A stretch of DNA of 64,000 nucleotides from Pararge aegeria (lineage: Eukaryota; Arthropoda; Insecta; Lepidoptera; Nymphalidae). The position numbers were made by a program, and so were the translations under genes. This document shows, piece by piece, positions 11,946-26,200 of this stretch (its first letter is position 1; each line of letters begins with the position of its first letter). Where the stretch lies: positions 248,001 through 312,000 of the forward strand of contig NC_053184.1 of NCBI RefSeq assembly GCF_905163445.1. Reading direction: 5' to 3'. The notes beneath the pieces are model-generated. The model was not told the origin of the DNA and ran no database searches. It saw only the letters and a list, made by a program, of their open reading frames with translations.

Positions 11946-14214
11946 AAGTGGACAGACGATATTAAGCGCGTTAAGACGCGGGAGCAGCGAATTTCATTTT
12001 ATGTAATTAAATACTTTTATTCTGTTGCCCACGACTTAAACCGCGTTTGATTTTGTTTTTAATTTGAATATTCTTTTTAAAAAAATCGGGTGTTGTTATT
12101 AAGAATAAAGCCCTTAACTTTTTTAACTCACTATCTAGTAAAGTTTTAGAACAAAAAAACTGCTATTGCGACTGCTATTACTGCTTAACTGCTATTAACT
12201 ATCAAAAGGACTTTTTTGTAGGTAATAAGTACATTAACTATGTAGCACACAATTTTTATGTGTCATCAATATTTTTTTCACGCCAATTAATGAATTATAT
12301 CTGAAAAACTTTGTTACTTTCGGTTGTTTTACATTACCTATTGCAATTTTCCTAATGATTTCCAATTTTGTTGAAAATAAATTCCTTCCTCCCTAAACTT
12401 AAAAAAAAAAACATAAACCGTCGTACCATAGGGCTTAATGAAAAAGATGATAAATAGACTCGCCTACCAAACAATAGTTTGCATGCGAAAACAAGCAAAG
12501 TCAAATATGGAGCTTCAATTTATCCCAAATAATCTGCTCGTTATTAATAATTGTTTCCATTCAGATGTAAGACGTTATAATTTGGAATAGCAATCATTGG
12601 TGTAGCTGAAAAAAGCAAATATTGTGTTTGAATTGGATTTTTTAGGTTGATTTGTTACGTTAAAAACGTATCAATCAATGTTCGAAAACATCAATCACGA
12701 GATTAAGAGTTAATTAATAAAGTGTAGTTGTAGGAACAATTTATCGTACTACATAAGATGTTTTCGAGAAGCTGCGATCGATTTTTGTCGACGTGCTTCG
12801 CGGTCGATCTGCCTTTTCCTCTTCGTACCACAAAGTCTTTTCACCAGTGGCACGAGGAGGAATGTGTGAATGTCATTCGTCGTCGTACCATTGAGTCCGG
12901 ATGACGCTCTACTTAACTTCCATTTAGACTTAACTCTATAATATTATAATTAATAAATATGGTATTGGTAATTTTCTTGTAATACTAATATAAATTTACT
13001 CGTGTGTTAACGGACGTTTTGTTTCATCAGAAATTAAATTTAACGATTTAGAACATTATTGATGTTTGAAACGGTAAACTACGGTGCCATATGGTCAGTT
13101 ACAGACGAGGAGTAAGCGGCTCGATCTGTTGCACGATGCCTTGCTCTTCTTGTGCGCCTCGGATCCACCGACGTCGATGTATAAACACGGCCGCGTCGGT
13201 GCACCAATTGTAGCGCCATCTAGTATGTAGTGGAAGGGCTACAGCTTGACTGAGTCGTAGTAAAGTGAAACAACATATATAATAATGTAAAGTTTAATAT
13301 GATTCAAGTAGACACCATTAAAGCAGCTGCATTTTGAATGCAAAACATTTTTTCCAATTTTCAATTGGGTGTATTGATACCTTGTATTTCGGAACCAAAA
13401 CTTCCATCTTTTCGTCGATTCAAAATTTCCATAGTATATAAAAATATCAATCATTTATAAAATACATTTTGAATATAATTCAATACAAAAATGTAGGTAG
13501 TAAAGATTTCATTAAGTACACTTTGAGATTCATTTGTCATTACTTAAAAATAATAAAATCTATAAAAAATACAAGTACATTTGCCAATAGAGGCGGCCGC
13601 GCGCACTCACTCATGTTGACGGCTCGGGGGCTGTTGGCAGAAGTTGGCTGTGTCTAAAACACGTACCACACCCATTGTAACATTTCCTCATCTAAAGCAT
13701 CATATAACGTTGTTTATGCGATGCACAATAAATTTAACTTTATTTACAAGGGTTCTGTGAACTGTTCTTGGTTTGATTTCTTCAACAAATGAGAACTAAC
13801 AAACAAGATTCCACAAATTTCTACAGCACGCACTCTCGCAAGCCGCACTGTTATATCACCGACCCCTATTATTTAGAGGCCAGTATAATGGCTAGTGCGT
13901 GCGAATGTGGGGGGGACAAGCACCTGCGTTTGTTGTCAATAGAAAGGTGTCATTTAAAGTTATTAGAGTCGTGCGGCATGCAGGCAACAAGTGACGTTAA
14001 ATGCTACTTTGTCAACACGAGCGGCGCGACGGCGACGCGGCTCTGTGCCTAGCTTAACCTACTTCACGCTTGGTCCACTTCAAGCAATGTACATTTGTAC
14101 AAAAGTATAACAAAAAAGCTGCACACGGACTACGAGCTGCCGATCTGAAACCGTGAACTTAAGGTGATCGCTCCACGAATGCGGTGGCGGAGCCTGGCTC
14201 GAGCGCGCCGCGGC
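11946..14214. other. Non-coding; probable Ptp10D 3'UTR at its right end
   Basis: AT-rich. On the minus strand, AATAAA-type signals near 13737-13745 could end the Ptp10D transcript. The ORF at 13789-14052 on the plus strand overlaps this 3'UTR and has no support. Confidence 0.4.
13611..13653 (-). other. Possible alternative Ptp10D 3' exon (43 nt)
   Basis: On the minus strand, TGTTTTAG stands before and GTGAGTGC after a 43-nt segment. Spliced to the 16054 donor it would stay open and read (D)TANFCQQPPSRQH. Flies have Ptp10D forms with long C-terminal tails, so this could be an alternative tail exon, a 3'UTR exon or chance. No following exon was found. Confidence 0.25.
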
Positions 14215-14246
14215 TCACATGCCCGACTCCACGATGCCCTCGTCGT
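14215..14246 (-). CDS. Ptp10D: Ptp10D exon 17: 32-nt terminal coding exon
   Basis: A pyrimidine-rich acceptor (CTCTCTGTTGCAG) is followed by codons for (E)DDEGIVESGM and TGA. The phase fits the 16054 donor (GAA G / AC). The peptide matches the acidic C-terminus of fly Ptp10D as I recall it. Intron 16 is 1807 bp. Confidence 0.85.
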
Positions 14247-17200
14247 CTGCAACAGAGAGGCGGTTGGGTGGTTGGGTGGTTGGGCTACACAACAGCTTAT
14301 TTCACAGCGTATCCATCTGAATTATTATGAAGTCTCACAGTGGAGTCTCACACTTTTCGCAAAATTGTTTCGTTCATTTAACTTCCTGAATGGAGCATTA
14401 GTTCCTTCAAACCAATCGGATTTCTTAATTTTTATTTCCACTCGATAGCCCGATTCATAAAAAAGTTAGGTACCTGTTTAACACTATGCTAAGAACCCTA
14501 CGGACCCAACAAATGAATAAATAGCAGATCAAAGTTTGTACGGCAAACTTAGGCTGCACATAGTCAATATATACACATAATAATATTATTGACAATATTC
14601 TGAGTATTGTCAATAATGTTTTATACCCTGGGGCATCGGTGGTTCAAAAGTTAGTATATTGTTAAATCTATCTTACTCGGTTAAAAGAGAATTACCATAA
14701 AAAATACGAATCTGTTCTTTGTACCTGGCTGCACTGTGAGACTCCACAGTAGTAATGTGTGAACACGGATGAATCATAGTTGAATTATCATTATATTATT
14801 TTACAAAACGAAAACAAAAACCAGTCATGTCATTGGGAACTCCATGAGTTAGGCAGTAAGACAAAAAAAATTATCACCATCGCTTAAACCAGTACAGTTA
14901 AAGTTTTGTTTCAGAATTATAATAATTATTTATATTATTATTTAGGATTAGAAGATAGAAATTACAGTTAATCTGAAAGACTGAAGGTCTTTCAAATAGG
15001 TCTCCAAGTAACTGTAATTTCTAAGTGTAATTTTTTCGACCACTTCATTAAGGGATGGCAATAATGCCACATATTGGTCGAGTAAAGCGTAGCGTGGCAA
15101 ATTCTGGGCAATGCTGCCATGGTGCAATAAAACATGGTTGTAGGCCATGGTCGCGACGAACTAAACCAGTGTGTGGCCTGCGCATGCTGGCTGGGCGGGT
15201 TATGTTCGGAGAGTGATGAATTAAGTGAACGATAGACAATCATTGCGAAGCGGCGTTTGATAAAAGAGAAGTTTTATGGTGGTTACCCGGAGAGCGGACA
15301 CTTTAATCTAGATTCTAGATCAGGCAAATCTAAGTGGGTTGAAGAGTCATGAATCTTTCAAATATAAACATGCTACAGTAAATAAAGGGCTTCCCTATGT
15401 AACAACTCTAGCCACGCCACTGTTTTGTTTCATTATCAGCAGCCTATAACAAAACATATTTTAAAACGAATTTTATATGAAAATAATTTGCTTTATCCAC
15501 TTAACGATTGATTTTAAAAGTAAAGCTAATAATAGTTTTTCTCACAAAATGGTTTCATTTCTGGGAGGTATGACGTACATCAATGTACGGGGCAACAAGT
15601 GATCCTTTAGCTTTTTCTTCAATTATAGTGGGAGGGTATCGCTTACAATGGCCATATCGATGTTATTACTGTACTGTGGCTGTAGCATCTAAGTTGACCT
15701 TTAATATGTCAACTCTACATGGCTTAAATATTTTAATCCGAGTATAAGCACTTGGAATTCTCAGGGCAATGTTATGTAATAAATCTGATGCAACAAGAAG
15801 ATTATTTATCAATTTTTCAATAAAACACAAATAGGCCTTTTCTAGGCAAGCGCGCCCAAACTAAGACCGTAGCATTGCTTTTCATTCTCGATAGTCGTCA
15901 AGCGCAAACCTTGGTGGTATTTGAAGCGCTTCTGAACACGTTTAATGAAATTTTCATCGATATTTCATCGTATTCCAAGGAACTGAGCTAAATAAAGAAC
16001 ACCTAACCTAACTCGGCTACGGTGCAGCGTGAAGCTGAACTCGAGCGCCATACCTTCGAAGGCCGCGTTGTGGTGGTGGTGGTTGGCGGGCGGCGGCGGC
16101 GCCAGGTCGGCGCCCTCGAGCGCCGCCAGCACGCACTGGTGCACGCAGATGTACTGCTGCTCCGTCTGCACCATCCACACGCGCTCGCGCCGCATGGCGT
16201 GCACCATGCCGAAGATGTCCAGCGCGTCGGCGCGCGCCGCCAGCTGCTGCAGCGCGCGGTCCAGCGTCACGAAGGTGCCCGAGCGGCCCACGCCCGCGCT
16301 GCAGTGCACCACCACGGGCCGCGCGTCGGCCGCGGCGGGACAGCGCTCGCGGAAGGCGCGCACGAAGCGCGCCAGCGCCGTGGGCGGCGACGGCACGCCG
16401 AAGTCGGGCCACGTGGTGAAGTGGAAGTGCGCCACCACGCGCTGCTCGGCGCCGCGGCACACGGCCAGCTCCGTCACGGTCCAGTCGGGGTAGCGGCTCT
16501 CGTTGAGCGCCGTGACGGCGATGTCGCCGTAGTACACGGGCCGCGTGTCGTAGGGCCAGTAGCGGTCGCACTTCTCGCGCCCCTTCTCCACGCAGCGCGT
16601 CAGCATGACGATGGCGCGGCTGCCCGACTCCCAGCACATGCGCCAGAAGTCGTCGCGCGTGCAGTGCAGCGGGCCCTGCGTGACGATGAACTCGCGCGGC
16701 GAGCTGTGGCCCGGCACGTAGTTGGCGTTGATGTAGTCGGAGCCCTCCTCGTCGTCCACGGGCTGCAGCTTGAAGCGCGAGTGGTCGTAGGGCAGGATGT
16801 TGGTGAAGCGGTTCTTGGGCCGGTTGACGGGCAGGTCGGCGGCGGCGCACGGCTGCTCGCGCCCCACGTGCTTGAGCTCGTCGAACTCCTCGCTGAAGCG
16901 GAAGTCGGAGTCGGCGGCCATGCGGCGGTAGTGGTCGGCGAAGTCGGCCACGCGCACGGGCCGGCTGGCGGCGGGCGCGGCGGGCGCGGCGGGCGCGCGC
17001 GCGCGGCGCCGGAACAGCGCGGCGCCCGCGCCGGCCGCCAGCAGCAGGGCGGCGGCCGCGGCGCCGCCGGCGGCCCAGCCCGTGTGGTCGGCGTCTGCGG
17101 AGCGCACGGGCGTGAGGCGGCGCGGCGCGGCCGGGCGCGCGCGCGGCGGTGCTTACCGGTGTACACGACGGCGTAGGCGGTGTCCGTGAACTTGTCCTGC

Positions 17201-20200
17201 GCCGTGAAGGCGCGCAGCTTGACGTAGTAGCGCGTGGCGGGCTTCAGCGGCCCGTTGCAGTAGTGCTCGGCGCCGTCGCACTGCTCCGCGCCCACCGTGA
17301 ACTCCTCCACGGGCGAGGCGTGCGCGCCGCCGGCGCGGAACGGGTAGTAGGGCTCCGACACCTGCGAGCGCACTCGACCCTCGCTGAACCCGTCACCCCA
17401 TCGCGTTGCGGGCTCTCTCATTGTGAATGAGAGCGAGAAATATGGGTGGCGAGGTATACGAATTAAAAACTAAATAAACTTCTGACTTTCTATAGTGTGC
17501 ATTACTCTCCTAGTCCTCTATGCACCGTGTGGTAACCGCAGATCAGAATAGTTGTCTATAATAATAGGTAATCAATTAGCAACCTTTCTTTGGTGAGCGA
17601 ATGGATCTCAAGTTAAAATTGTGTAATAAATTTTCTACACTTTTTTTGGGAATATTGTAAGCAGTTAGGTTAACTTGTGGAGAGTCGTTTAAGATAAATT
17701 AATTCATAAAGAGGATTCCTCTCACAACATATGTTTGTCATCAATGATTAATCTGGGCTACCACAGGGTTCTAATGTTACCAACCTTTCATTGTATACAT
17801 CATGTAAAATGCCTAAAATCACCAATAAACAAAACACAAATCACTGTTATTCTTGGGTAATTTGTATGAACAAAATTGACGGTTTATGTGAGTCAGTTAG
17901 AACTCTTTTTACGTGCCGCGCGTTGTAGGTAGGTACATCGCTTCCTTAGCGAATAATCTCAATAAAACGTTAGTTGAGAAATAAGTACTTTCTTACACTA
18001 TGAATATTCCTTACAACAATATACAAACAGCAAACTGTCACAGCGAACGAAAAAAACAGTACGCATAATAATATCATAACAAAACCTAATTCACGGTATT
18101 TAATCGTGAATACCTCAGCTAATATTATGGGATTTAAATGACATTCGAAGTACTATTTTTTACTATAATACTTTAACTTCATAACGAGAAGAGAAAAGTT
18201 CGGTGGGTCAACTAGGCACCTGGTAGGGCGGCCACACGGGCAGGCGGTGCACGTCGCGCCACGCGGGCAGGCGCTGCGGGGAGTCGGCGCGCGGCTCCTC
18301 GGCCACCACGAGCGCGTAGGCCGTGACGTTGCCGTTGGCGGCCGAGAAGTCGTCGGCGCGCCAGCTCACCGTCACCGTGCTGGCGCTGCGCCGCACGGCC
18401 GCGGGCAGCGCGCGCGGGCGCGGCGGCGCGGCGATGGCCATGCGCTGGCGCCACGCGGCCGCCGCGCCCAGCCCCGCGCGCGTGGCGCCGGCCAGGCGGA
18501 ACTCGTACAGCTCGCCCGGCGCCAGGCCGCGCACGCAGCCGGCGCGCGCGCCGGGCGGGAACTCGGCCTCGCGCGCCGCGCCCGGCTCGCGCGCCGCCCA
18601 GTACTGCAGCACGAAGCGCAGCAGCTCGCCGTGCGCGTCTTGCGGCGCCAGCTCCCACGTGAAGCTGAGCTGCGACGGCGCGGCGTCGCTGGGCTGGAAG
18701 CGCGCGGGCGCGGCGGGCGGCGCCTCCAGCGTGCGCACGCTGGCCGAGCGCGCGGCCGAGCGCGTGAGCAGGCTGGCGGGCGCGCCGGCGCGCACCTCCA
18801 CGCTGAAGGTGTACAGCGTGTAGGGCCGCAGGCCGCCGAGCTCGAGCGCCAGGCGCTCCGTGGTGCGCGCCTCCAGCTGGTCGTCGCCCAGCAGGAACTG
18901 CACCTCGAAGTCCGTGAAGTCGCCGGGCGGGCGCGGCCACGACAGCGCCACGCCGCGCGGGCCCGTGGCGCGCGCCTGCAGCGCGGCCACGGGGCGCGGG
19001 AACAGGCGCGCGGGCCGCTGCACCGGGTGCGACGTCACGTTGTGCGACACCGTCCACATGGTGAGGCTGTACAGGCGCCCCGGCACCAGCGCCGCGAACT
19101 CCACCTGCGCCGAGCCCCGCGTCGGCTCATTTATTTATTTATTTAATGGACGATCAACGGGTTACACTATCTCTTATAAAACCAAACAAAAAATTAAGAA
19201 ACATATTAGAGTAATATTGTAGACCCACTTAGAGACTGCCGCAACTTGCGAATAAAAAACTAGGTTGCTAGTTAGAAGGAGAAGAAACGATTAAGAGAGA
19301 CGTGAGAGTATAAACTCCTTCATGCTGTGACATGCACTTGACGAATCTAGCGCCGCGAACGAAACATATATTTTACAATAAATTAAAAAAAAATACTATA
19401 GAACCAAACTAATACAATAAAGAACAAAGGAAAAAAAACCAAGCTTAAACAGTACCACAGTATTGCGATAGGATTTGGTCCTTTATTTTTTTTTAAATGT
19501 AGAAAGACTATCCGCTATTATGTCTACGTCGAGCACTTCATTAATGCTGTTTACGAAGTAAACAACCTATTAATAGGTGCTGAGACCCCTAGCTTTGTTT
19601 TCGATACACCAGCTTTAAAAGGCATATAATTTTTTACACGACCGAACGGCCTCAGGATTCTGACAGAACCTTTATAAATTAGACCAGACGCATCTAGGGC
19701 ATCATTAAAAAGTCTATATAAAAAACAAAGGTCCAATAGCTTTCTACGATCCGATAAAGGTAACAACTTATAGTGCCGCAGTCTGGAAAAGTAGTCCGCA
19801 GTTTGAATTCGTTCAATTCTCATCGAGTGAATATTATAATGAGGATTCCAAGCAACTGAACCATACTCAAGGACTCAATATTTTGGTGTTCGAATTACGA
19901 AAGTCTTTGGAGCTACGCTTAATGAACCCAGTGATCTTTGATGCTGGTTTACATATATTGTCCTCCGCGACGCAATTGACGTTCAGAACCCGCCGGGCGC
20001 TCGCACGCGCACGCAGCGCCGGGACGCACCTGCTGGTCGGGCGCGGCGGCGGCGCGGCGCTCCCAGCGCGCCGGCTCGTCGCCGCCCTCCAGCCGGAAGC
20101 GGTACTCGTCGAACAGCGTGGCGGACAGCGGCGTGGGCGTGTACAGCACCTGCGGCAGTCGCCGGTTTCAGCCCCGGAAGCACTTCACCGAGTCGCTCGT

Positions 20201-23200
20201 CACATCAACCCTCCCCGTGTATCGTGGCCGTTTCCTTACCTTAGCGGTCCTCGTTCCGAAGCCGAAGAATAAAGATTTTCGTATTGATAACGCAAAACTG
20301 AGGAACTTATACTTTTAAATCACAAAATACTTCATATACGCAAATTACAAGTGCAGATATTTTCAAGGTACAAAATTATTATGTTTATAGAGACGTGACG
20401 CCATTCTGCGTTTGACCTGTCATACCGAGACTTTAGTTTTATTTATTTCTAAAAAATACCAATCTCAATTGGAATAGAAACAAAAATACGTGTCTCATAA
20501 TTCATAAATCATTAGATAAAAGCAATACTTTAGCGATTCTTTGTTACTGCCATAAAGCCTAAGATAATATTAATGAGAATAATACCTTCCTGGAATGCGG
20601 TGTGGACTGAATCGAACAAGTTTAAATTGTATTCATCAGTTCCACTGGATATACTCGGTGCATGGTTCTTTATGTTCCGTTATGTGAATCGTAGGGTGTC
20701 ATCCACAATAAGTCGGCTGCGTATCGGTCATGCCTGCACTGCAGTACTTCTCAGTAAATTGAGAATAAAGAACCACTCCACGTGTGAATGTGATCTCGAC
20801 GACGGATCAGTCGCTCATATTATTTTTTCAAGCCGAAACTCCTAACAAGCTTAATGACGTCCTTCCTCCGAATATTACTGGTCCATTAAATTTTCAAAGT
20901 TTTCTTATGCTAGATTTTAGTCGCTATTTAAAATTTTTATGCAAAAAAAAATATATTTAATGTAACAAAATTAAGCTCTAAATATCCTATTAAGATTTAT
21001 AATATAAATTTTCTTTAAGTTATAACACTAACCGAAGACACCACTCCATGACGTACGCCTAATTTTGGAATACTGATTTATAAAAAGCTTAGTGCTATAT
21101 ATATGTTTTTTTTGACAATCTCCTTTGTGGATCTTCCAAGTATACGTGTTATTGGCGAAGAACAACGTGCTGATGTGGCACATCTAAAAGCCAAAACAAG
21201 AAGAAGAGAATAATACCTCATAAACTCTTGAGAATTGTGTGATGCACACTCGTAAGTATAGACGAGTAAGTATCACAAAAATTATCATATGAAGAGAGAG
21301 GATGAAAAAAAGAGATGTAAGAGTTTTTGCTATTTAGTTGTTATAGAGCTGAGCGTAGAATGGTCTTATCTTTCTTTTCTAATTAATATTACTCTATAAT
21401 TTTGGCAGTGGCAGTGGTAGTAGAAGGTTCTGCGATCACAGCTCGAGATTGTCGAGCTTCGATGACGCAGTCAGACTTTTTTGGAGCTCTTGTTATCAGT
21501 TGACAACGCCCGTGTTGAGGGCAACGTGCTCTGAGATTCGTGGAGGAAGATCCGCGCAGTCACAGTTAGGTACTTACTCGACTAAATTTTGCTCAGCAAG
21601 AGAGTTTCCGTGCTTTTTTTATTATCTATCATTCGGAACAAGCTCCCGGTTCCGCGGGCGCTAGTGGCCCTCAGGCCCGCGCGCACTCACCCGGATGGCG
21701 GGCAGCGTATCGTTGCCGTCGTCGTCGCCGGACTCGTTGACGATGGTCATCTCAGACTGGATCAGCGGCCCTGCGGACGCGGCGGCGGTTAGTGACGCTC
21801 TACTGATTCCTAAATAGCGTTCATTTCCACATGCGGAGTTAGCGTGCTCGTGAGAAAAGGAAAGAAGTACGGTACGTATGATAAATCTATTAAAATAAAT
21901 ACTTTGGATTTGATTCGAATGTCACAAGTACAACTAGTAATAAGGTTTGCTATGTCCGACTATAGAAATAATAATAATTTGGATCTTGTAATAGGGCAAA
22001 GCTGCTGATATCGAAACTATATTAACATTGCAGAAAAGAGCTGTACGATCAATATGAAAACTTAAATCACGCGGATCCCTGTAAGTAAATTCAAAGAAAT
22101 GGGTATATCTATGTAGTTTCACAATATATTTATAGTGATATAGTGTTTGTAAGACAAAACATGAATCTTTATAAACAATCGAATCGATCGTATGCGAAAG
22201 GTACAGAAGTCTTTTGTGAAATTGGGTATTCGCTTTTATAATATGTATATTTTTTTAATTTTTTTTTTTTTATTTATTTAAGGGACAATCAACAGGTTAC
22301 AACAACAACTCTTAAAAACTAAATAAAAAATGAAATAACATATAAATGTAATATTGTAGACCCACTGAAAGACTGCCACAACTTGCAAATAATAACTATA
22401 TTGTTAGTTAGAAGGAGAAAAAACGATTAAGAGAGACATAAGCTAGCTAAACTAACACAAAAAAGAGTAAAGGAAAAAAAAAAAAAATAATAATTCTTTA
22501 GTTTTTTTTTTCAATATAGGAAGACTATCCCCTATTATGTCTATGTCAAGCACTTTATTAATGCTGTTATACAAAGTTAACAACCTATTAATAGGCGCTG
22601 AGACCCCCAGATTTGTTTTCGAGACGGCAGCTTTAAAAGTCATATAATTTTTTACACGACTGAACGGCCTTGGGATTCTGACAGAAACTTTGTAAAGTAG
22701 ATCAGACGCATATTCTAGGGCATTATTAAAGTATATATAGCAGGTCCGTACCTATGCCGCAAATATCGTTTGTGGTAATCAATTTATCCTCGCGAGATGG
22801 ATCACTAGCTCGGTTAGAATAGATGGTAGACGCTAGAGGGTACGTACGCGTGCGCGTGCTCATGGTGAACAGCTCGCTGGACAGGTTGTGCGAGTGCGCC
22901 GCGATGGACAGCGCGTAGGCGCGGCCGGGCAGCAGCTCGCCCAGCAGCACGCGCGACGTGGGCGCGTCGGCCGCGCCCACGTCGCGCTGCTGCGCCGCGC
23001 CCGCGTCGTCGGCCGCCCACCAGCGCACGCGGTACCACTCCACGCGCCCGGCCGGCCGCGGCCACTCCAGCGTCACGTTGCGCGTGTCGGCCAGCTGCGC
23101 CACGTCGGACACGGGGTTGGGCCCTGCGCAGGTCGGCGGGTGAGCGCGAGCGGCGCACGCGGCGCGCGCGGCGGCGGCACTCACGGACGGTGTGCTGCGC

Positions 23201-26200
23201 GCTGAGCGGCTGCGCGCTGTCGGCCGCGTCGCCGGCCGCGTCCTCGCTGAGCGTGTCGAGCTGGATGCGGTAGCGCTCGCCGTGCGTCATGTTGCTGATC
23301 TGCAAGCGGCCACATACTTCGCACCTCGCCTCTGGCGATGCCCCGCCGCTCGCGGAGCGGAACCCGAATGCCGGAGTCACAGCGATTAGTAGCATTTACT
23401 GATTATGGATCGTATATAGAATGACGATTTTTTACCCAAAATAAAACCTAGATCTAATAGTAAATATCTGGTCGAGCTAGCTTTTTTAATATTGAGAGCC
23501 ACGAGTTTTTAGCAGATCGATCCGAATTGCTATTTGAGTCTCTTTCGAGAGAATCGGTGTCTATGGTACCTTTAAATTTTCTTAAGACACCAAACAACGC
23601 GATATTTAAAACTGTTTACATGACCACACAAAATAAAACCAAAAATAACATGGGACCCCAGGATCTGAATTCCGGTCGAACACAAATTTGTGAACGGGAC
23701 TTAACGCTCACCTCCGCGCGGTCCCGGTCGGCCGGCAACGGCTCCAGGCGCCGCCACGGGCCGTCGGCGGCCTGGTAGCGCAGCGAGTAGGCGCCCACCA
23801 CGCCGCCGCTCGGACCGCGCCAGCGCACCAGCACCGCGTTGGACGACGCGCGCTCCACCGCCATCCACTCCGGCGGCAGCGGGCCTGGCGAATGGCACGG
23901 TTCATTTCCGTTAACGTTATAAAGTCTATGATTAAAATAATTGCACCGGACCTATCATTCATATTTAATTGTATTGACTGTGATGTGTTTCCTGATTTGA
24001 TGAAACATAGAAAACTAGTTCCGTTGTTCACATCGGATAGTACTACCGACCCCTCTAACTTTAGACCGATATCTGTACTACCCAATCTCAAAAAAAAAAC
24101 ATATTTGAAGCCTGAGAGGAGTCACGTGACACACTTAGCGTCGTCTGTGACTTGTCCAAGGCTTTCGATTGTGTACAACATGAAACATTAATCAGGAAAT
24201 TACACCACTATTCGGATTGGGGACATAGCTTTACATTTAATGCTGTCCTATCTTAATGATAGAATTCTACAAGTTGACGTGAACAGAAAGCGGTTTAACG
24301 GGTCATTTGTTTTCTGTTCCTCATTTATATGAATGACCTTCATTACCTTAGATAGTATTGATCGCGGATGACACATCACCGATGTTTATAATTAAATGAC
24401 GCGAAACATATCTTGACGATGTAAACAAATGTCTCGCTAAAGTAGTACAATGGTTTGAGGCTAATAATTTAGCTCTTAACGGGGAAAAACGAAGAGAATT
24501 AAATTCACGTTACCGAATGCCAAACAAGTAAAAATCATTGTACAAATTAATAATGAGGAGTTAGATTTGGTGGATACGACAATCTTTTTAGGAATAACTT
24601 TATAGCATCAAACTTCAATGGGGCCCACATATAAATAATTTAGCGAAAATACTTAATTCTGCAGCATACGCGGTTAAAAAGATTCTTCATATATGTATGT
24701 ATTTTAGTTATTTTACAGCATTATGTCCTACGGCATTTCATTATGGGGTAATGTTGCTGATATAGATTCTATTTTCGTCCTGCAGAAGAGGCCTGTTTCT
24801 GCAATATATAAAATGGGCCCAAGAGAGTCATTAAGGGATAAATTTAGAGAAGTTAAAATAATGACGGTGCATAGTCTGTACATTTTTGAAAATTGAACTT
24901 GTCAATCAATCAATCAATCAAAAATACTTAATTGCACACAAGAAATAAATAAAAGAGAACAAAGTACAAGAGTACAAGTCATTTTAATTTGTGTAACCAA
25001 TGCGGCCTTATCACTTATAGTGATTTCTTCCAGGCAACCATTACGAGGAATTGGCTCACATATGAATCCTTATAGCGGTGCGCAAAACTCTAAGAATATA
25101 CTTACATATTAATAATTACAAAAACATTAAATATATAAAATAAACTATATAGTAAAATAAATATTACTAAAACTATAGAATATAGAATATAATAATCATA
25201 CTTACAGTGTTAGATAATAATTCTTTAGAAGACTCTTGAAAATATTATGTGATTTAGCGTAACGATTATCACGTGGAAGATCATTCCACAATTTTACTGC
25301 CTTGATAGTAAATGCCTCATTGTAACAGTGCGTACGGCTGATTGGCACTTCCAGCTTATTGTCACTCCGAGAACGGAGACGAAGTGGAAGAATTGAAATA
25401 GCAATGTAAAGCGATCTTTAAGATAACTCGGAGTATGAGGATGAAACAGACTAGTTTAAAGACAACTTAAAATATGATTGTTTCGTCGGTGTCTAATAGT
25501 CAGCCATTGGAGTTTCATTCCGTGTTGAGTTATATGGTCAAACTTCCTAAGTCCAAATGCAAATCTTATAGGTTTGTATTCGTTCAAGCTTGTTATGTAA
25601 CTGTTGTGACAAATCTGAGTAACAAAAATCGGCATAGAAGGAAGGAAGGATGAGTGTGTGAGCAAGAGATATTTTAGTTTTAAGTGGTAGTAGATTTATT
25701 CATCTCATAAATATTGTATAATGAATTACCTCTGGTACCTATTCATTATGTTTAGCAGTGTTGATTCAACAATTTCACGCGTCTCGTCAGAGCAGCCGAC
25801 AGCGCAGTGCTCGGGCGGCGCAACCATATATCGCGGCATCTGAGTTCGAATCCTGACGCTTTGTATGAACTTTTTATATTTTTATTTTTCCTTTTTAATT
25901 CTCCCGTTTAGTGGAGGTGGAGAGGGGTCACGGTCATTTAGCGATCAGCTGTCTAATGAGACAGGTCGTGCATATAAGGTACATTCGTACAGGTCGTGCA
26001 TTGTTTGTGGCCATTTTGTAGTATCAAGTAATAAGGATTGTTATAATTTTGCAATGAGCACATACCTAACACTGTTTTAAGTTCGTGTTCTCCAAAAGGG
26101 GGTAAGTTGTACAATATTGTAATTTAGATTAGAATCTTTGATTCAGCTCGGCATAGTTATAATGTTCTTTCTTGTTGTCGTAGCTTGAAGATATGCCCCT

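Noticed and set aside
15965..16053. Read-through C-terminus of the PTP exon
   Set aside because: A good donor at 16054 and a conserved tail exon in phase explain the C-terminus better.
16022..17176. 384-aa plus-strand ORF and other long ORFs opposite the PTP exon
   Set aside because: Shadows of the GC-rich catalytic exon; composition is Val/Arg/Gly-rich without domains, while the minus strand has every PTP motif.
18247..19146. 299-aa plus-strand ORF
   Set aside because: Antisense shadow of Ptp10D exon 14, caused by the lack of AT-rich stop codons.
25790..25860. A tRNA gene within the LTR
   Set aside because: A and B boxes are present, but acceptor and T stems do not pair; reported only as promoter-like boxes.
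25865..26080. 71-aa ORF also present at 32011-32226
   Set aside because: Lies wholly inside the LTRs.
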